NCBI RefSeq assembly: GCF_011045035.1
Contig: NZ_JAALAA010000006.1
Span: 62,001-126,000 of the forward strand
DNA from: Nocardioides turkmenicus
GTDB lineage: Bacteria; Actinomycetota; Actinomycetes; Propionibacteriales; Nocardioidaceae
Direction: 5' to 3'
Length of the DNA: 64,000 nt
Shown: positions 51,052-59,615 of the stretch, one piece after another
How the letters are laid out: each line of letters opens with the position of its first letter
Numbering within the stretch: the first letter of the stretch is position 1
Position numbers and translations under genes: made by a program
Notes under the pieces: model-generated
What the model saw: the letters and a program-made list of their open reading frames with translations, nothing else
What the model was told of the DNA's origin: nothing
Database searches by the model: none

Positions 51052-51866
51052 GCTCGGTGCTGCGACCGGACGCGCTCGCGGGGCAGGTCGTGCTGGTCAC
51101 CGGTGGAGGCACCGGGATCGGTCGGGCCGCGGCCGTGGCGGCGGCCGCCGCCGGAGCCGATGTCGCCGTCTGCGGCCGCCGGCCCGAGCCGCTCGACGAG
51201 GTCGCCAAGCTGGTCGCCGACCTCGGCCGGCAGTGTGTGACCCACAGCTGCGACCTGCGCGAACCGGACCAGGTCGCCGGCATGGTCGACCGAGCTCTCG
51301 AGCACTTCGGTCGGATCGACGTGCTCGTCAACAACGCCGGCGGGCAGTTCATGGCACCGGCGGAGGATCTCAGCGTCAACGGCTGGCGCGCGGTACACCG
51401 GCTCGCGGTCGAGTCGGTCTGGAGCGTCACCCGTGAGGTGGCCAACCGGGCCATGATCCCGCAACGCTCCGGACTGGTGGTCTTCATGGCTTTCTCGCCC
51501 CGCCGCGGGATCCCGGGCATGGTGCACGCCACCGCGGCCCGGGCCGCGGTGGAGAACCTTGCCAGCGGCCTCGCCCTGGAATGGAGCCGGTTCGGCATCC
51601 GCTCTCTGGCGGTCGCCCCCGGGACGATCCTCACCGAGGGTCTTCGCGAGCAGTATGACGAGGACGCGATCGCCGGCTGGACCAGCGCCGTGCCGCTCGG
51701 ACGGCTCGGGACGCCCGAGGAGGTCGGTGACCTCATCGCGTTCCTCGCGACGCCCGCTGCGTCGTACATCACCGGCACCACCGTCATCGTCGACGGCGGC
51801 GTCGACGCATGGGGCACCGGAATGCCGGCGCCCGCACCCGAACCCCGTGAGAAAGGCCAATCGTGA
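51048..51866 (+). CDS. SDR oxidoreductase, PECR (enoyl-CoA reductase)-like
   Basis: A 272-residue SDR with VTGGGTGIGRAAAV (NADP motif), NNAGGQF and a C-terminal ITGTTVIVDGG. At the active site the usual YxxxK is replaced by AxxxR (VHATAARAAVENLASGLALE), as in the peroxisomal trans-2-enoyl-CoA reductase group (SGAARAGV). It may therefore reduce an enoyl- or dienoyl-CoA. It is translationally coupled to BCCT2 and the ligase (ATGA and GTGA overlaps). Confidence 0.8.
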   Translation: MSSVLRPDALAGQVVLVTGGGTGIGRAAAVAAAAAGADVAVCGRRPEPLDEVAKLVADLGRQCVTHSCDLREPDQVAGMVDRALEHFGRIDVLVNNAGGQFMAPAEDLSVNGWRAVHRLAVESVWSVTREVANRAMIPQRSGLVVFMAFSPRRGIPGMVHATAARAAVENLASGLALEWSRFGIRSLAVAPGTILTEGLREQYDEDAIAGWTSAVPLGRLGTPEEVGDLIAFLATPAASYITGTTVIVDGGVDAWGTGMPAPAPEPREKGQS

Positions 51867-53767
51867 CCACCCTGCTGACTACGCCGATCATCCCCGAGGT
51901 CGCCGACCTCGGTGCACTGTTCACGCCGCGCACCGTCGCGGTGGTGGGTGCGAGCGACGACACCCGCAAGTACGGCAACTGGATCTCGGTCCAAGCGCTC
52001 GAGGGCAAGCAGCCCGTGCACCTGGTCAACCCGAACCGGCCGACGGTGCTCGGCCGTCCGACCGTGCCGAGCGTCACCGCGGTGGGCGAGCCGGTGGACC
52101 TCGTCGTCGTCGCGGTGCCCGCTGCCGGATTCGAAGCGGCCGTCGACGACGCTCTCGCGGGCGGCGCCAGAGCGATCGTCGGGATCAGTGCGGGGCTGGG
52201 CGAGGCGGGAGCGGACGGCAGACGCCTGCAGGAGCGGGTCGTGGCGAAGGTCCGCGACGCGGGCGCCCGCCTGCTCGGCCCGAACTGTCTCGGCGTGCTG
52301 GACCACACCTCCGGTCTGCGGCTCGCTTCCAACGACTTCCCGGTCGGTGACATCGGCGTGATCTCGCAGAGCGGCAACATGGCCCTCGAGCTCGCGACCT
52401 GGCTCGTCGACCACGACCTGGGCGTCTCCCGGTTCGCCAGCCTCGGCAACCAGGCCGATCTGACGGCAGCCGACCTGATCGAGGCGTACGCCGTGCACGA
52501 CGGAACAGCGGCGATCGCGCTGTACTGTGAGGATTTCCAGGACGGCCGTCGGCTGGTGTCCGCGGCGTCCCGGGCTGCCGCAGCAGGCAAGCCGGTCGTT
52601 CTGCTCACCGTTGGAGGCACAGACGCCTCGGTGCGCAACGCCCGCTCGCACACCGGAGCGATGGTGTCGTCCGGCATCGTCGTGGGCGCGGCGTGCCGGG
52701 CCGCCGGGATGGAGCAGGTCAGCTCCCCGGCGGAGATGGCCCACTTGCTCCAGGCGCTCGTGCGCACCCGGCTCCCCTCGGGCCGTCGTGTTGCCGTGCT
52801 CGCCGACGGTGGCGGCCACGCCTCCGTCGCCAGCGACCGCGCGGCCTCGGAATGGCTGGAGGCCGTGGAATTCTCTGCCTCGCTCCAGGACCGGATCGCG
52901 GCCGAACTTCCCCCGACGGCGGGTGTCAGCAACCCGATCGACGTCGCCGGCGGTGGCGAGCAAGACATCCACTGCTTCGCCCGTGTCCTCGAGCACCTCC
53001 AGACGACCGACGAGGTCGGCGCCACACTGATGAGCGGCTACTTCGGCGGGTACGGCGGCTACGGTGACGCGCTCGCCGAGGCCGAGGTCGAGACGGCTGA
53101 GGAGATGGCCGAGGTCGTGGCCAGGCACAGTGGCAGCCTCGTCGTGCAGACCATGAACCATCGGTCTGCGGCGGCGGACCGGCTGCGCACGGCCGGCATC
53201 CCGGTGTACCGCGGCATCGACGAGGCGTCCTGGGTGCTGGGCCGGCTCGCGGCCCGGGGCGCCCGGGGAGCCGACGGCGTACCGGCGCTGCCGGATCCGG
53301 AGGCGCCGCTCGCCGACACCGGATACTTCGTGGCGCGGCATCTGCTCGAGGAGGGCGGCGTGCCGTTCCCCGGTGCCGTCGAGGTCTGCGACGAGGCCGA
53401 GTTGCGTGCCGCCGGCGCGAAGCTCGCCTTTCCTGTGGTCCTCAAGGCGCTCGGGGACGAACACAAGTCCGACCGTGGTGGCGTGGTCCTCGGCATCCCG
53501 GATGAGGAGGCGCTGGTCGCGGCGTATCGCGACATCGTCGACCTGCTTGCGCCGCCGAGCTGCTCGGTCGAGGAGATGGCCGACCTCTCCGGCGTGGTCG
53601 AGCTCCTCGTCGGCGTACGGCGGGATCCCCGCTTCGGCCCCGTCGTCCTCGTAGGGCTCGGCGGCGTGTACGCCGAGGTGCTCCGTGACGTGGCCTGCGC
53701 GCTCGGCCCGGTGACCCGCGACCAGGCGAAGGAGCTGCTGCTCTCGCTGCGGGCTCCGCACTCCTGA
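51863..53767 (+). CDS. NDP-forming acyl-CoA synthetase, C-terminus lost by frameshift
   Basis: A 634-residue product. The CoA-binding domain (FTPRTVAVVGASDDTRKYGN), the ligase domain (GPNCLGVLD, SQSGNMALELATW) with the phosphorylated His in RSHTGAM, and the start of the ATP-grasp domain (FPVVLKALGDEHKSDRGGVV) are intact. Such enzymes make acyl-CoA from an acid and CoA with ADP formation. The frame stops early at 53767; the missing end (58 residues with IECNPVAA) is in another frame directly after. The junction is near 53755. It could be a true lesion or a sequencing indel. GTG start overlaps the SDR stop. Confidence 0.85.
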   Translation: MTTLLTTPIIPEVADLGALFTPRTVAVVGASDDTRKYGNWISVQALEGKQPVHLVNPNRPTVLGRPTVPSVTAVGEPVDLVVVAVPAAGFEAAVDDALAGGARAIVGISAGLGEAGADGRRLQERVVAKVRDAGARLLGPNCLGVLDHTSGLRLASNDFPVGDIGVISQSGNMALELATWLVDHDLGVSRFASLGNQADLTAADLIEAYAVHDGTAAIALYCEDFQDGRRLVSAASRAAAAGKPVVLLTVGGTDASVRNARSHTGAMVSSGIVVGAACRAAGMEQVSSPAEMAHLLQALVRTRLPSGRRVAVLADGGGHASVASDRAASEWLEAVEFSASLQDRIAAELPPTAGVSNPIDVAGGGEQDIHCFARVLEHLQTTDEVGATLMSGYFGGYGGYGDALAEAEVETAEEMAEVVARHSGSLVVQTMNHRSAAADRLRTAGIPVYRGIDEASWVLGRLAARGARGADGVPALPDPEAPLADTGYFVARHLLEEGGVPFPGAVEVCDEAELRAAGAKLAFPVVLKALGDEHKSDRGGVVLGIPDEEALVAAYRDIVDLLAPPSCSVEEMADLSGVVELLVGVRRDPRFGPVVLVGLGGVYAEVLRDVACALGPVTRDQAKELLLSLRAPHS

Positions 53768-53940
53768 CGGGAGCGAGGGGCCGTACGCCCGTCGACCTCG
53801 AGGCGGCGGCCAATGTGGTCGCTCGCCTGAGCGCGGTCGCTGCGGCACACCCGGAGATCGCAGAGATCGAGTGCAACCCCGTTGCCGCCGGTCCGCGGGC
53901 GGCCCTGGCTCTCGACGCCCGGGTGGTGCTCACGGACTGA
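53758..53940 (+). pseudogene. Out-of-frame C-terminus of the acyl-CoA synthetase
   Basis: An open frame without a start codon gives ALLTGARGRTPVDLEAAANV, then AHPEIAEIECNPVAA and ALDARVVLTD. This is the usual end of the ATP-grasp domain (IxExxxNPL-like). Joining it to 51863-53755 by one inserted base gives about 692 residues, the normal family length. Confidence 0.8.
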
Positions 53941-53999
53941 GCGGCACTTTCTTCCCGAACCGACAACCAGCACGACACACCAGACAGAAAGCGATTCCC

Positions 54000-55169
54000 A
54001 TGGACTTCCGGATGACTCCCCGCCAGATCGACCTCAAGCACCAGGCGCGTGCCTGGACCGAGGCGATGTACGCCTTCGAGCTCGACTGCGAGATGAACAA
54101 CGGGCTGAGCCTCGAGCAGCACGCCAAGGTGAAGCAGCTGATCATCGACCACGGTCTCGCCGCCATCAACATGCCGACCGAGTACGGCGGCGCCGGCTAC
54201 TCCGTGCTTGAGCAGGCGATCATCTCCGAGGAGGTCGGCAAGCTCACCGGCGCGCTGTGGGACACCATGTGGCGGCCCGCCAACGCGCTGAAGGCCGCCA
54301 CCGAGGCGCAGCGCGAGGAGTACCTGTTCCCCGAGATCCGGGGCGAGCGGCGGGACGCGGTCGCCGTGACGGAGCCGAACGCAGGCTCCGACCCGCAGAA
54401 CATCTCGACCACCGCGGTCAAGGACGGCGACTCGTACGTCATCAACGGCGAGAAGTGGTTCGTGACCGTGGGCGACGCCGCCGACTTCATCCTCACCCTG
54501 TGCTCGGTCGACGGTGCGCCGACGATGTTCATCATCGACAAGGACCTGCCGGGTGTGGAGGTGCAGCGGGTTCCGCGTTACACCCACACGTTCGTCTACG
54601 AGCACCCCGAGTTCGTCTTCAACGACGTCCGTGTCGGCGCCGACAAGATCCTCGGCGAGGTCGGCCAGGGGTATGAGCTGACCCGCGACTGGTTCGTCGA
54701 GGAGCGGATCATGATCGCGGCTCGCACCATCGGCGCTGCTGACCGTGCGACCCGGCTCGCCACCGACTGGGCGAAGGAGCGCGAGCAGTTCGGTGCCTCG
54801 ATCCTGAGCTACCAGCTGATCCAGGACATGCTCGCCCGCAACACCGTCGACATCCTCACCAACCGGGCACTCGTCTACCAGTTCGCCTGGGAGGCCGATC
54901 AGGGCATGGACCGCAAGGCGCTCAACGCCAAGGCTGCGGTGATCAAGCTCGGGGCGTCCGAGGCCTCCAACCGGTGTGTCGACAACGCGCTCCAGATCTT
55001 CGGGGGGCGTGGTTACATGCGGGAGAACCCGGTGGAGCGTCTCTGGCGTGAGCTGCGGGTCGACCGGATCTGGGAGGGCACCACCGAGGTCCAGAAGCTG
55101 ATCGTCGGTAACGAGCTCAACAAGCGCGGCTCGGCCGGTCTGCTCGACTACGCCGGTGCCTCAGTCTGA
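54000..55169 (+). CDS. Acyl-CoA dehydrogenase
   Basis: A 389-residue FAD flavoprotein with the family blocks MPTEYGGAGYSVLEQAI, AVTEPNAGSDPQNISTTAVK (FAD/substrate) and QIFGGRGYMRENPVERLWRE. The catalytic base is the Glu of RIWEGTTEVQK. It introduces the alpha-beta double bond in an acyl-CoA. Relatives include crotonobetainyl-CoA reductase (CaiA), which fits the BCCT context. The ATG at 54000 gives the normal length; it starts 60 bases after the ligase frame ends. Confidence 0.9.
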   Translation: MDFRMTPRQIDLKHQARAWTEAMYAFELDCEMNNGLSLEQHAKVKQLIIDHGLAAINMPTEYGGAGYSVLEQAIISEEVGKLTGALWDTMWRPANALKAATEAQREEYLFPEIRGERRDAVAVTEPNAGSDPQNISTTAVKDGDSYVINGEKWFVTVGDAADFILTLCSVDGAPTMFIIDKDLPGVEVQRVPRYTHTFVYEHPEFVFNDVRVGADKILGEVGQGYELTRDWFVEERIMIAARTIGAADRATRLATDWAKEREQFGASILSYQLIQDMLARNTVDILTNRALVYQFAWEADQGMDRKALNAKAAVIKLGASEASNRCVDNALQIFGGRGYMRENPVERLWRELRVDRIWEGTTEVQKLIVGNELNKRGSAGLLDYAGASV

Positions 55170-55912
55170 TGGCTGAAACCCGGGATCAGCTGGTCCGGTT
55201 GCACGACCACGGTGACGTCGTGGTCGTGCAGCTCGACCGGCCGGCCAAGCTCAACGCGCTGTCGACGGCGGTCGAGCAGCAGCTGCTCGACGCCGTCGCC
55301 TCCGCGCGGGTCGCCTCAGCGCGCGCGGTGGTGTTCGCTGGCAGCGAGCGCGCGTTCTCGGCGGGCGCCGACACCAGCGAACTGCCGCAGATGACACCGG
55401 ACCGGATCGCGGCCTACTACCGCGGGAGCGGCTCGGTCTACGAGGCCGTCGCCCGTCTGCCACAGCCGACGGTCGCGGCGATCGCGGGCTACTGTCTCGG
55501 CGGCGGGTTCGAACTCGCGCTCGCCTGCGACCTCAGGATCGCCGCAGAGGGGGCGACGTTCGGACTGCCTGAGGTCGCGCTGGGCATCCTGCCGTCGTCA
55601 GGGGGTATCACCCGGTTGGTGCGAGCAGTCGGGGCGGCAACCACCCGCGATCTGGTGCTGTGCGGTGACCGGTTCGACGCCGCCGAGGCACACCGGCTCG
55701 GGCTGGTCCGCGACGTCGTCGCCCCCGGTGAGGTCGACGCCAGGGCGCTCGACCTCGCCAAGCAGCTGTCGGCTCTGCCCCCGCTGGCGGTCGCCTGGAC
55801 CAAGGCCGCGATCGACGCAGCCGCTGAGTCCTCGACGGCCACGTCGCTGCTCGTCGAGCAGCTCGCCTACGCGGCGCTCAACCAGGCCGCACACAAGAAG
55901 GATGAGGCGTGA
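55169..55912 (+). CDS. Enoyl-CoA hydratase/isomerase
   Basis: A 247-residue crotonase-fold protein. FSAGADTSEL and AIAGYCLGGGFELALACDLR form the oxyanion hole, and FGLPEVALGILPSSGG holds the second catalytic Glu. It should hydrate the enoyl-CoA made by the dehydrogenase. ATG overlaps the dehydrogenase stop (TGATG); the stop overlaps the next start (GTGA). Confidence 0.9.
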   Translation: MAETRDQLVRLHDHGDVVVVQLDRPAKLNALSTAVEQQLLDAVASARVASARAVVFAGSERAFSAGADTSELPQMTPDRIAAYYRGSGSVYEAVARLPQPTVAAIAGYCLGGGFELALACDLRIAAEGATFGLPEVALGILPSSGGITRLVRAVGAATTRDLVLCGDRFDAAEAHRLGLVRDVVAPGEVDARALDLAKQLSALPPLAVAWTKAAIDAAAESSTATSLLVEQLAYAALNQAAHKKDEA

Positions 55913-56772
55913 GCTCGATCGACCGGGTCGGCGTGCTCGGGTGTGGACTCATGGGTGCCGGCATCGCCGAGGTGTGTGCCCGTGCCGGTCGTGACGTCGT
56001 CGTCGTGGAGACCAACCGCCCCGCTGCTGATGCCGGCCGGCTGCGGGTGGTGCGCTCTCTCGGCCGCGCGGTCGACGCGGGCAAGCTCAGCGACGACGAT
56101 CGGGCGGCGGCGATCGAGCGGCTGACCTTCACCGCTGACCGGGACGCGTTCCACGACCGGCAACTGGTCGTCGAGGCGGTGCCGGAGGTGCTGGCGCTCA
56201 AGATCGAGGCGTTCGAGGCGATCGACAAGATCGTCACCGGGGCCGACGCGATCCTGGCGTCCAACACGTCGTCGATCCCGATCATGCGGCTCGCCTGGGC
56301 TACGTCGCGTGCGGAGCAGGTGCTCGGGCTCCATTTCTTCAATCCTGTGCCGGTCCTGCGTCTCGTCGAGGTCGTGCGTTCTCTGCTCACCGGTGAGCCG
56401 GCGGCGCTGCGGATCGAGGAGTTCGCGCGGAACGTTCTCGGCAAGGAGGTCGTGCGCTCCCAGGACCGTGCCGGGTTCGTGGTGAACGCGTTGCTGATCC
56501 CGTACCTGCTGTCGGCGATCAGGATGCTGGAGTCTGGCTTCGCGAGCGCCGCGGACATCGACAACGGCATGGTCGAGGGCTGCGCACACCCGCTCGGACC
56601 GTTGCGGCTCACCGATCTGATCGGTCTGGACACGACGGTGAGGGTCGCCGAGTCGCTCCATGAGGAGTTCAAGGAGCCGCTCTATGCGCCACCGCCGCTT
56701 CTGCTGAGGATGGTCGAGGCCGGACTGCTGGGCCGCAAGGCCGGCCGCAGATTCTACGAGTACGTGCGATGA
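55909..56772 (+). CDS. 3-hydroxyacyl-CoA dehydrogenase
   Basis: A 287-residue protein: NAD motif VGVLGCGLMGAGIAEVCARA, ASNTSSIPIMRLA, the catalytic His in LGLHFFNPVPVL and the C-terminal dimer domain (GFVVNALLIPYLLSAIRMLE, GPLRLTDLIGLDT). Layout is that of 3-hydroxybutyryl-CoA dehydrogenase. In this operon it would oxidise the 3-hydroxyacyl-CoA, and in a carnitine-type route it would make 3-dehydrocarnitinyl-CoA. No thiolase follows. Confidence 0.9.
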   Translation: MSSIDRVGVLGCGLMGAGIAEVCARAGRDVVVVETNRPAADAGRLRVVRSLGRAVDAGKLSDDDRAAAIERLTFTADRDAFHDRQLVVEAVPEVLALKIEAFEAIDKIVTGADAILASNTSSIPIMRLAWATSRAEQVLGLHFFNPVPVLRLVEVVRSLLTGEPAALRIEEFARNVLGKEVVRSQDRAGFVVNALLIPYLLSAIRMLESGFASAADIDNGMVEGCAHPLGPLRLTDLIGLDTTVRVAESLHEEFKEPLYAPPPLLLRMVEAGLLGRKAGRRFYEYVR

Positions 56773-56945
56773 CCGGAGCGGCGGTCCCCGCATCGACACG
56801 CTGGGGTGGCCGGTTGCTGTCCAACTGGTCAACAAAGCTCTGAACATCTGCGGGGAAATGCCCCGGAGGGCTACATTCTGTCTTGCTCGCCGGCTCGGGA
56901 TCGGAGAAGCGTTTTCTAGCTGTCCGATCTTTGCCAGGAGTCTCG

Positions 56946-58546
56946 TTGAACCACCCCTGCCATCGTGTAGTGCCCAAAATTGGCCGGGCGATCAAGTCTG
57001 GGAGTGGCCTCGGCGGCGTACGGCGGAGGCGGGCGTCTATCGCGACGGCGGCAATCCTGTCGTCGGTGGCGGTGTTCTGCGGTCCGGCGACCGTGGCGGT
57101 GGCGGTTGCGCTTCCGGGACGCTTGGAGTCGGGGCGGCCGAACGTGCTGATGATCAACGTCGACGACTTGGCGGCGACCGACATCAGGTACATGCCGAAC
57201 GTGCAGAGGCTGCTGGTGCAGCAGGGGACGACGTTCACCGATGCGGTGGCTCCGACGCCGCTGTGCGTGCCGGCGCGGGCGAGCCTGCTGACCGGGAAGT
57301 ACGCCCACAACCACAAGAACTGGTCGATCTCGGGCACCAACGGCGGCTACAAGGGCTTCACGGGGCGGCGGAACACGCTCCCGGTGTGGATGGACAGGGC
57401 CGGCTACCGCACGATGTTTCTCGGGAAGTACCTCAACAACTACGGCCGGGGAGCGGAGCGCTACTCCAGCGGCGAGCCGGGATGGGATGACTGGCAGGCG
57501 ACGATCGACCCGTCGACGTATAACCTTTTGAGCCCGAAGTTCAACAGCAACGGCACGATCCAGAGCCCCGGTATCTACAGCTCGGTCGTGCTGAAGAACC
57601 GGTCGATCAAGATGATCAAGAGGGCCGGGACCAACGTGGGCGGCAAGAAGCCGTGGTTCCTGTGGGTCAACTACGTGGCGCCCCACGCGGGCGGCCCGGT
57701 GGAGGCCAGCGACCCGAAGAGGCGCTACCCCGACCAGCCGTCGCTGTGGCTGGGAACACGCGACCGATGCCCGCCGACAAGGGACGCTTCAGCGGCCTCG
57801 AGCTCCCCAGGACCCCCGACATGTTCTACGCCGGGCCCGGCCAGGTCACCGCCGGGAAGCCCTACACCGCAGCCCAGAAGCGAGTGATGCGCTACGTCTA
57901 CCAGCAGCGCATCGAGGCCGCCCAGTCGGTCGACCGCGCGGTCGCCGGCACGATCGCTCATCTGAAGAGCAGCGGGCAGTACCGGCGTACGGTCATCATC
58001 TTCTCCGGCGACAACGGCTACACCACCGGGCACCACAACCGCCAGGGCAAGCTGTGGGAGACGTCGCAGTCCATGCGGATCCCGCTGGTGATGGTCGGCC
58101 CGGGAGTCCCGAAGAACATCAAGGTCGGTTCCGCGGTCGGCAACCCGGACATCGCGACCACGGTCGCCGCTCTCGGGCGGGCGACGCCGGGGCGGGCGCA
58201 GGACGGGGTCGACATCACCAGGGTGCTCGTGTCGAGCGTGAAGGCCGGCAAGACGCTCTACCGGCCGATCCCGGTCGCCGCCTGGCCGACTCTGGGCGGG
58301 ACGACCAGCAAGTACCGCGGGATCCGCTACGGGCGCTACACCTACATCACCGTGACCGCGACCGGTGTGCCCGTCCTCTACGACCGCGCCGTCGATCCGT
58401 ACGAGACACGCAACCTCGCCGGCGACCGGAGGTACGCCAAGGTCGTGGCCCAGCTGAAGGTGATCGAGGCGAAGTATCGCTCCTGCTCGGGCAGCACCTG
58501 CCCGAAGACGTACGCAGGCACCCTGGCCACGCCGAGTCCCGGCTGA
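56946..58546 (+). pseudogene. Secreted FGly sulfatase interrupted by a frameshift
   Basis: A TTG at 56946 preceded by CAGGAG opens a frame with a signal peptide (RRRRASIATAAILSSVAVFC), PNVLMINVDDLAATD and Cys107 in TPLCVPARASLLTGKYAHN, a CxPxR formylglycine motif. The frame is correct to about 57737 (RYPDQP), then one base is missing and the next frame continues VAVAGNTRPMPADKGRFSGL, FSGDNGYTTGHHNRQGKLWE to 58546. As written, the first frame stops at 57887. It would be another FGE client. Confidence 0.8.
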
Positions 58547-58572
58547 CCGGAGGGCCGTTTGTGAGGCATGCC

Positions 58573-58610
58573 TTGACTCAAGGTGGATGACTCAGTAACC
58601 ATTGAGTCAA
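58573..58610 (+). promoter_or_regulatory. Candidate ArsR-type operator
   Basis: TTGACTCAA (58573-58581) and TTGAGTCAA (58602-58610) are a perfect inverted repeat 29 bases centre to centre, with a third TGACTCA at 58588. They surround the start of the ArsR-phosphatase gene. Confidence 0.55.
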
Positions 58611-59308
58611 TGGACATTGAGCAACATGCCGACCTGGAGCGAAGGGCCAAGGTGCATGCGGCGCTCGGAGATCCGGTGCGACTTCGGATCGTTGACATCC
58701 TCCATACGAACGACGCTTCCCCCACGGAGATCGCCGGGGTGCTGGCGGTCCCGTCGAACCTGTTCGCCCACCACGTCCACGTGCTGGTGAGCGCAGGCGT
58801 CGTCTCTCGTCACCACTCCGAGGGCGACCGGAGACGTACGTATCTCCGCCTCGAGCAGGACATGCTCGACAGCCTGGGCACCGGTCTTCGCCGTCCCGCT
58901 CCCAAGCGTGTCCTGTTCGTGTGCACCGGCAACACCGCGCGCTCGCACCTGGCTGCGGCGCTGTGGCGCCAGGTCAGTACGATCCCGGCCGATTCGGCCG
59001 GTACCCATCCCGCCGACCGCATCAACCCAGGAACGATCGACGTCGCGACCCGCCGCGAGCTGGACCTACCCATCGTCGAGCCGCAGCGGATCGAGGACGT
59101 ACTGGATCCCGACGACCTCGTGGTCACCGTGTGTGACCGCGCGCACGAGACGCCGAAGGTCCCCGGTGAGCTGCACTGGTCGATCCCCGACCCGGTGGGC
59201 AAGGGGCCCGAGGCCTTCGACACCGCATACGCCGAGCTCGAGCGCCGCATCCAGGCGCTCGCATCCCGCTTTGAGCCCGATCAGTCATCCCTGACGCGCA
59301 AGGAGTAG
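58610..59308 (+). CDS. ArsR-type HTH fused to a low-molecular-weight phosphatase/arsenate reductase domain
   Basis: A 232-residue fusion. Residues 1-90 are an ArsR winged HTH (KVHAALGDPVRLRIVDIL, LFAHHVHVLVSAGVVSRHHS). From about 98 comes an LMW-PTP/ArsC domain with the P-loop FVCTGNTARSH: Cys105-x5-Arg111, and a DP-D motif (DPDDLVVTVCD) for the general acid. The ATG at 58610 is used; an earlier in-frame GTG at 58583 lies inside the operator. It is probably an arsenate reductase that carries its own sensor, or a phosphatase-regulated repressor. A BASS transporter is close by on the other strand. Confidence 0.85.
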   Translation: MDIEQHADLERRAKVHAALGDPVRLRIVDILHTNDASPTEIAGVLAVPSNLFAHHVHVLVSAGVVSRHHSEGDRRRTYLRLEQDMLDSLGTGLRRPAPKRVLFVCTGNTARSHLAAALWRQVSTIPADSAGTHPADRINPGTIDVATRRELDLPIVEPQRIEDVLDPDDLVVTVCDRAHETPKVPGELHWSIPDPVGKGPEAFDTAYAELERRIQALASRFEPDQSSLTRKE

Positions 59309-59312
59309 ACCT

Positions 59313-59615
59313 ATGGACACCGACACCACCGTCGACCAGCAGTCGGCGTCGAGCAGCACCACCGCTCGCACCGCCGAGGAGTTCAGCGGCCACGACAGCG
59401 CCGCGATCGAACAGATCCTGCGCGACTCGCTCGACGCCCGAGCGAAGAGCCCGAACGCGACCACCGACGCGCCATCGCTCGCCGAGCAGTTCGCCGGCAT
59501 CGTCTACTTCTCCGAGATGGCCGCCGACACGCAGCGCGACCGGCGGTCGAGCAATCACCGCACCACGCGCGGTCGCCGCCCCTCGACCCGCCCGTGGCGG
59601 ATCACTGGGGCGTGA
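59313..59615 (+). CDS. Hypothetical protein after the ArsR fusion
   Basis: A 100-residue protein (MDTDTTVDQQSASSSTTART) with AAGGAG 9 bases before the ATG. It has a Ser/Thr-rich N-terminus, a helix IEQILRDSLDARAKSP and a basic tail (RRSSNHRTTRGRR). No family is recognised. The last 14 bases overlap the end of the convergent BASS gene, so the true product could be shorter. Confidence 0.55.
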   Translation: MDTDTTVDQQSASSSTTARTAEEFSGHDSAAIEQILRDSLDARAKSPNATTDAPSLAEQFAGIVYFSEMAADTQRDRRSSNHRTTRGRRPSTRPWRITGA

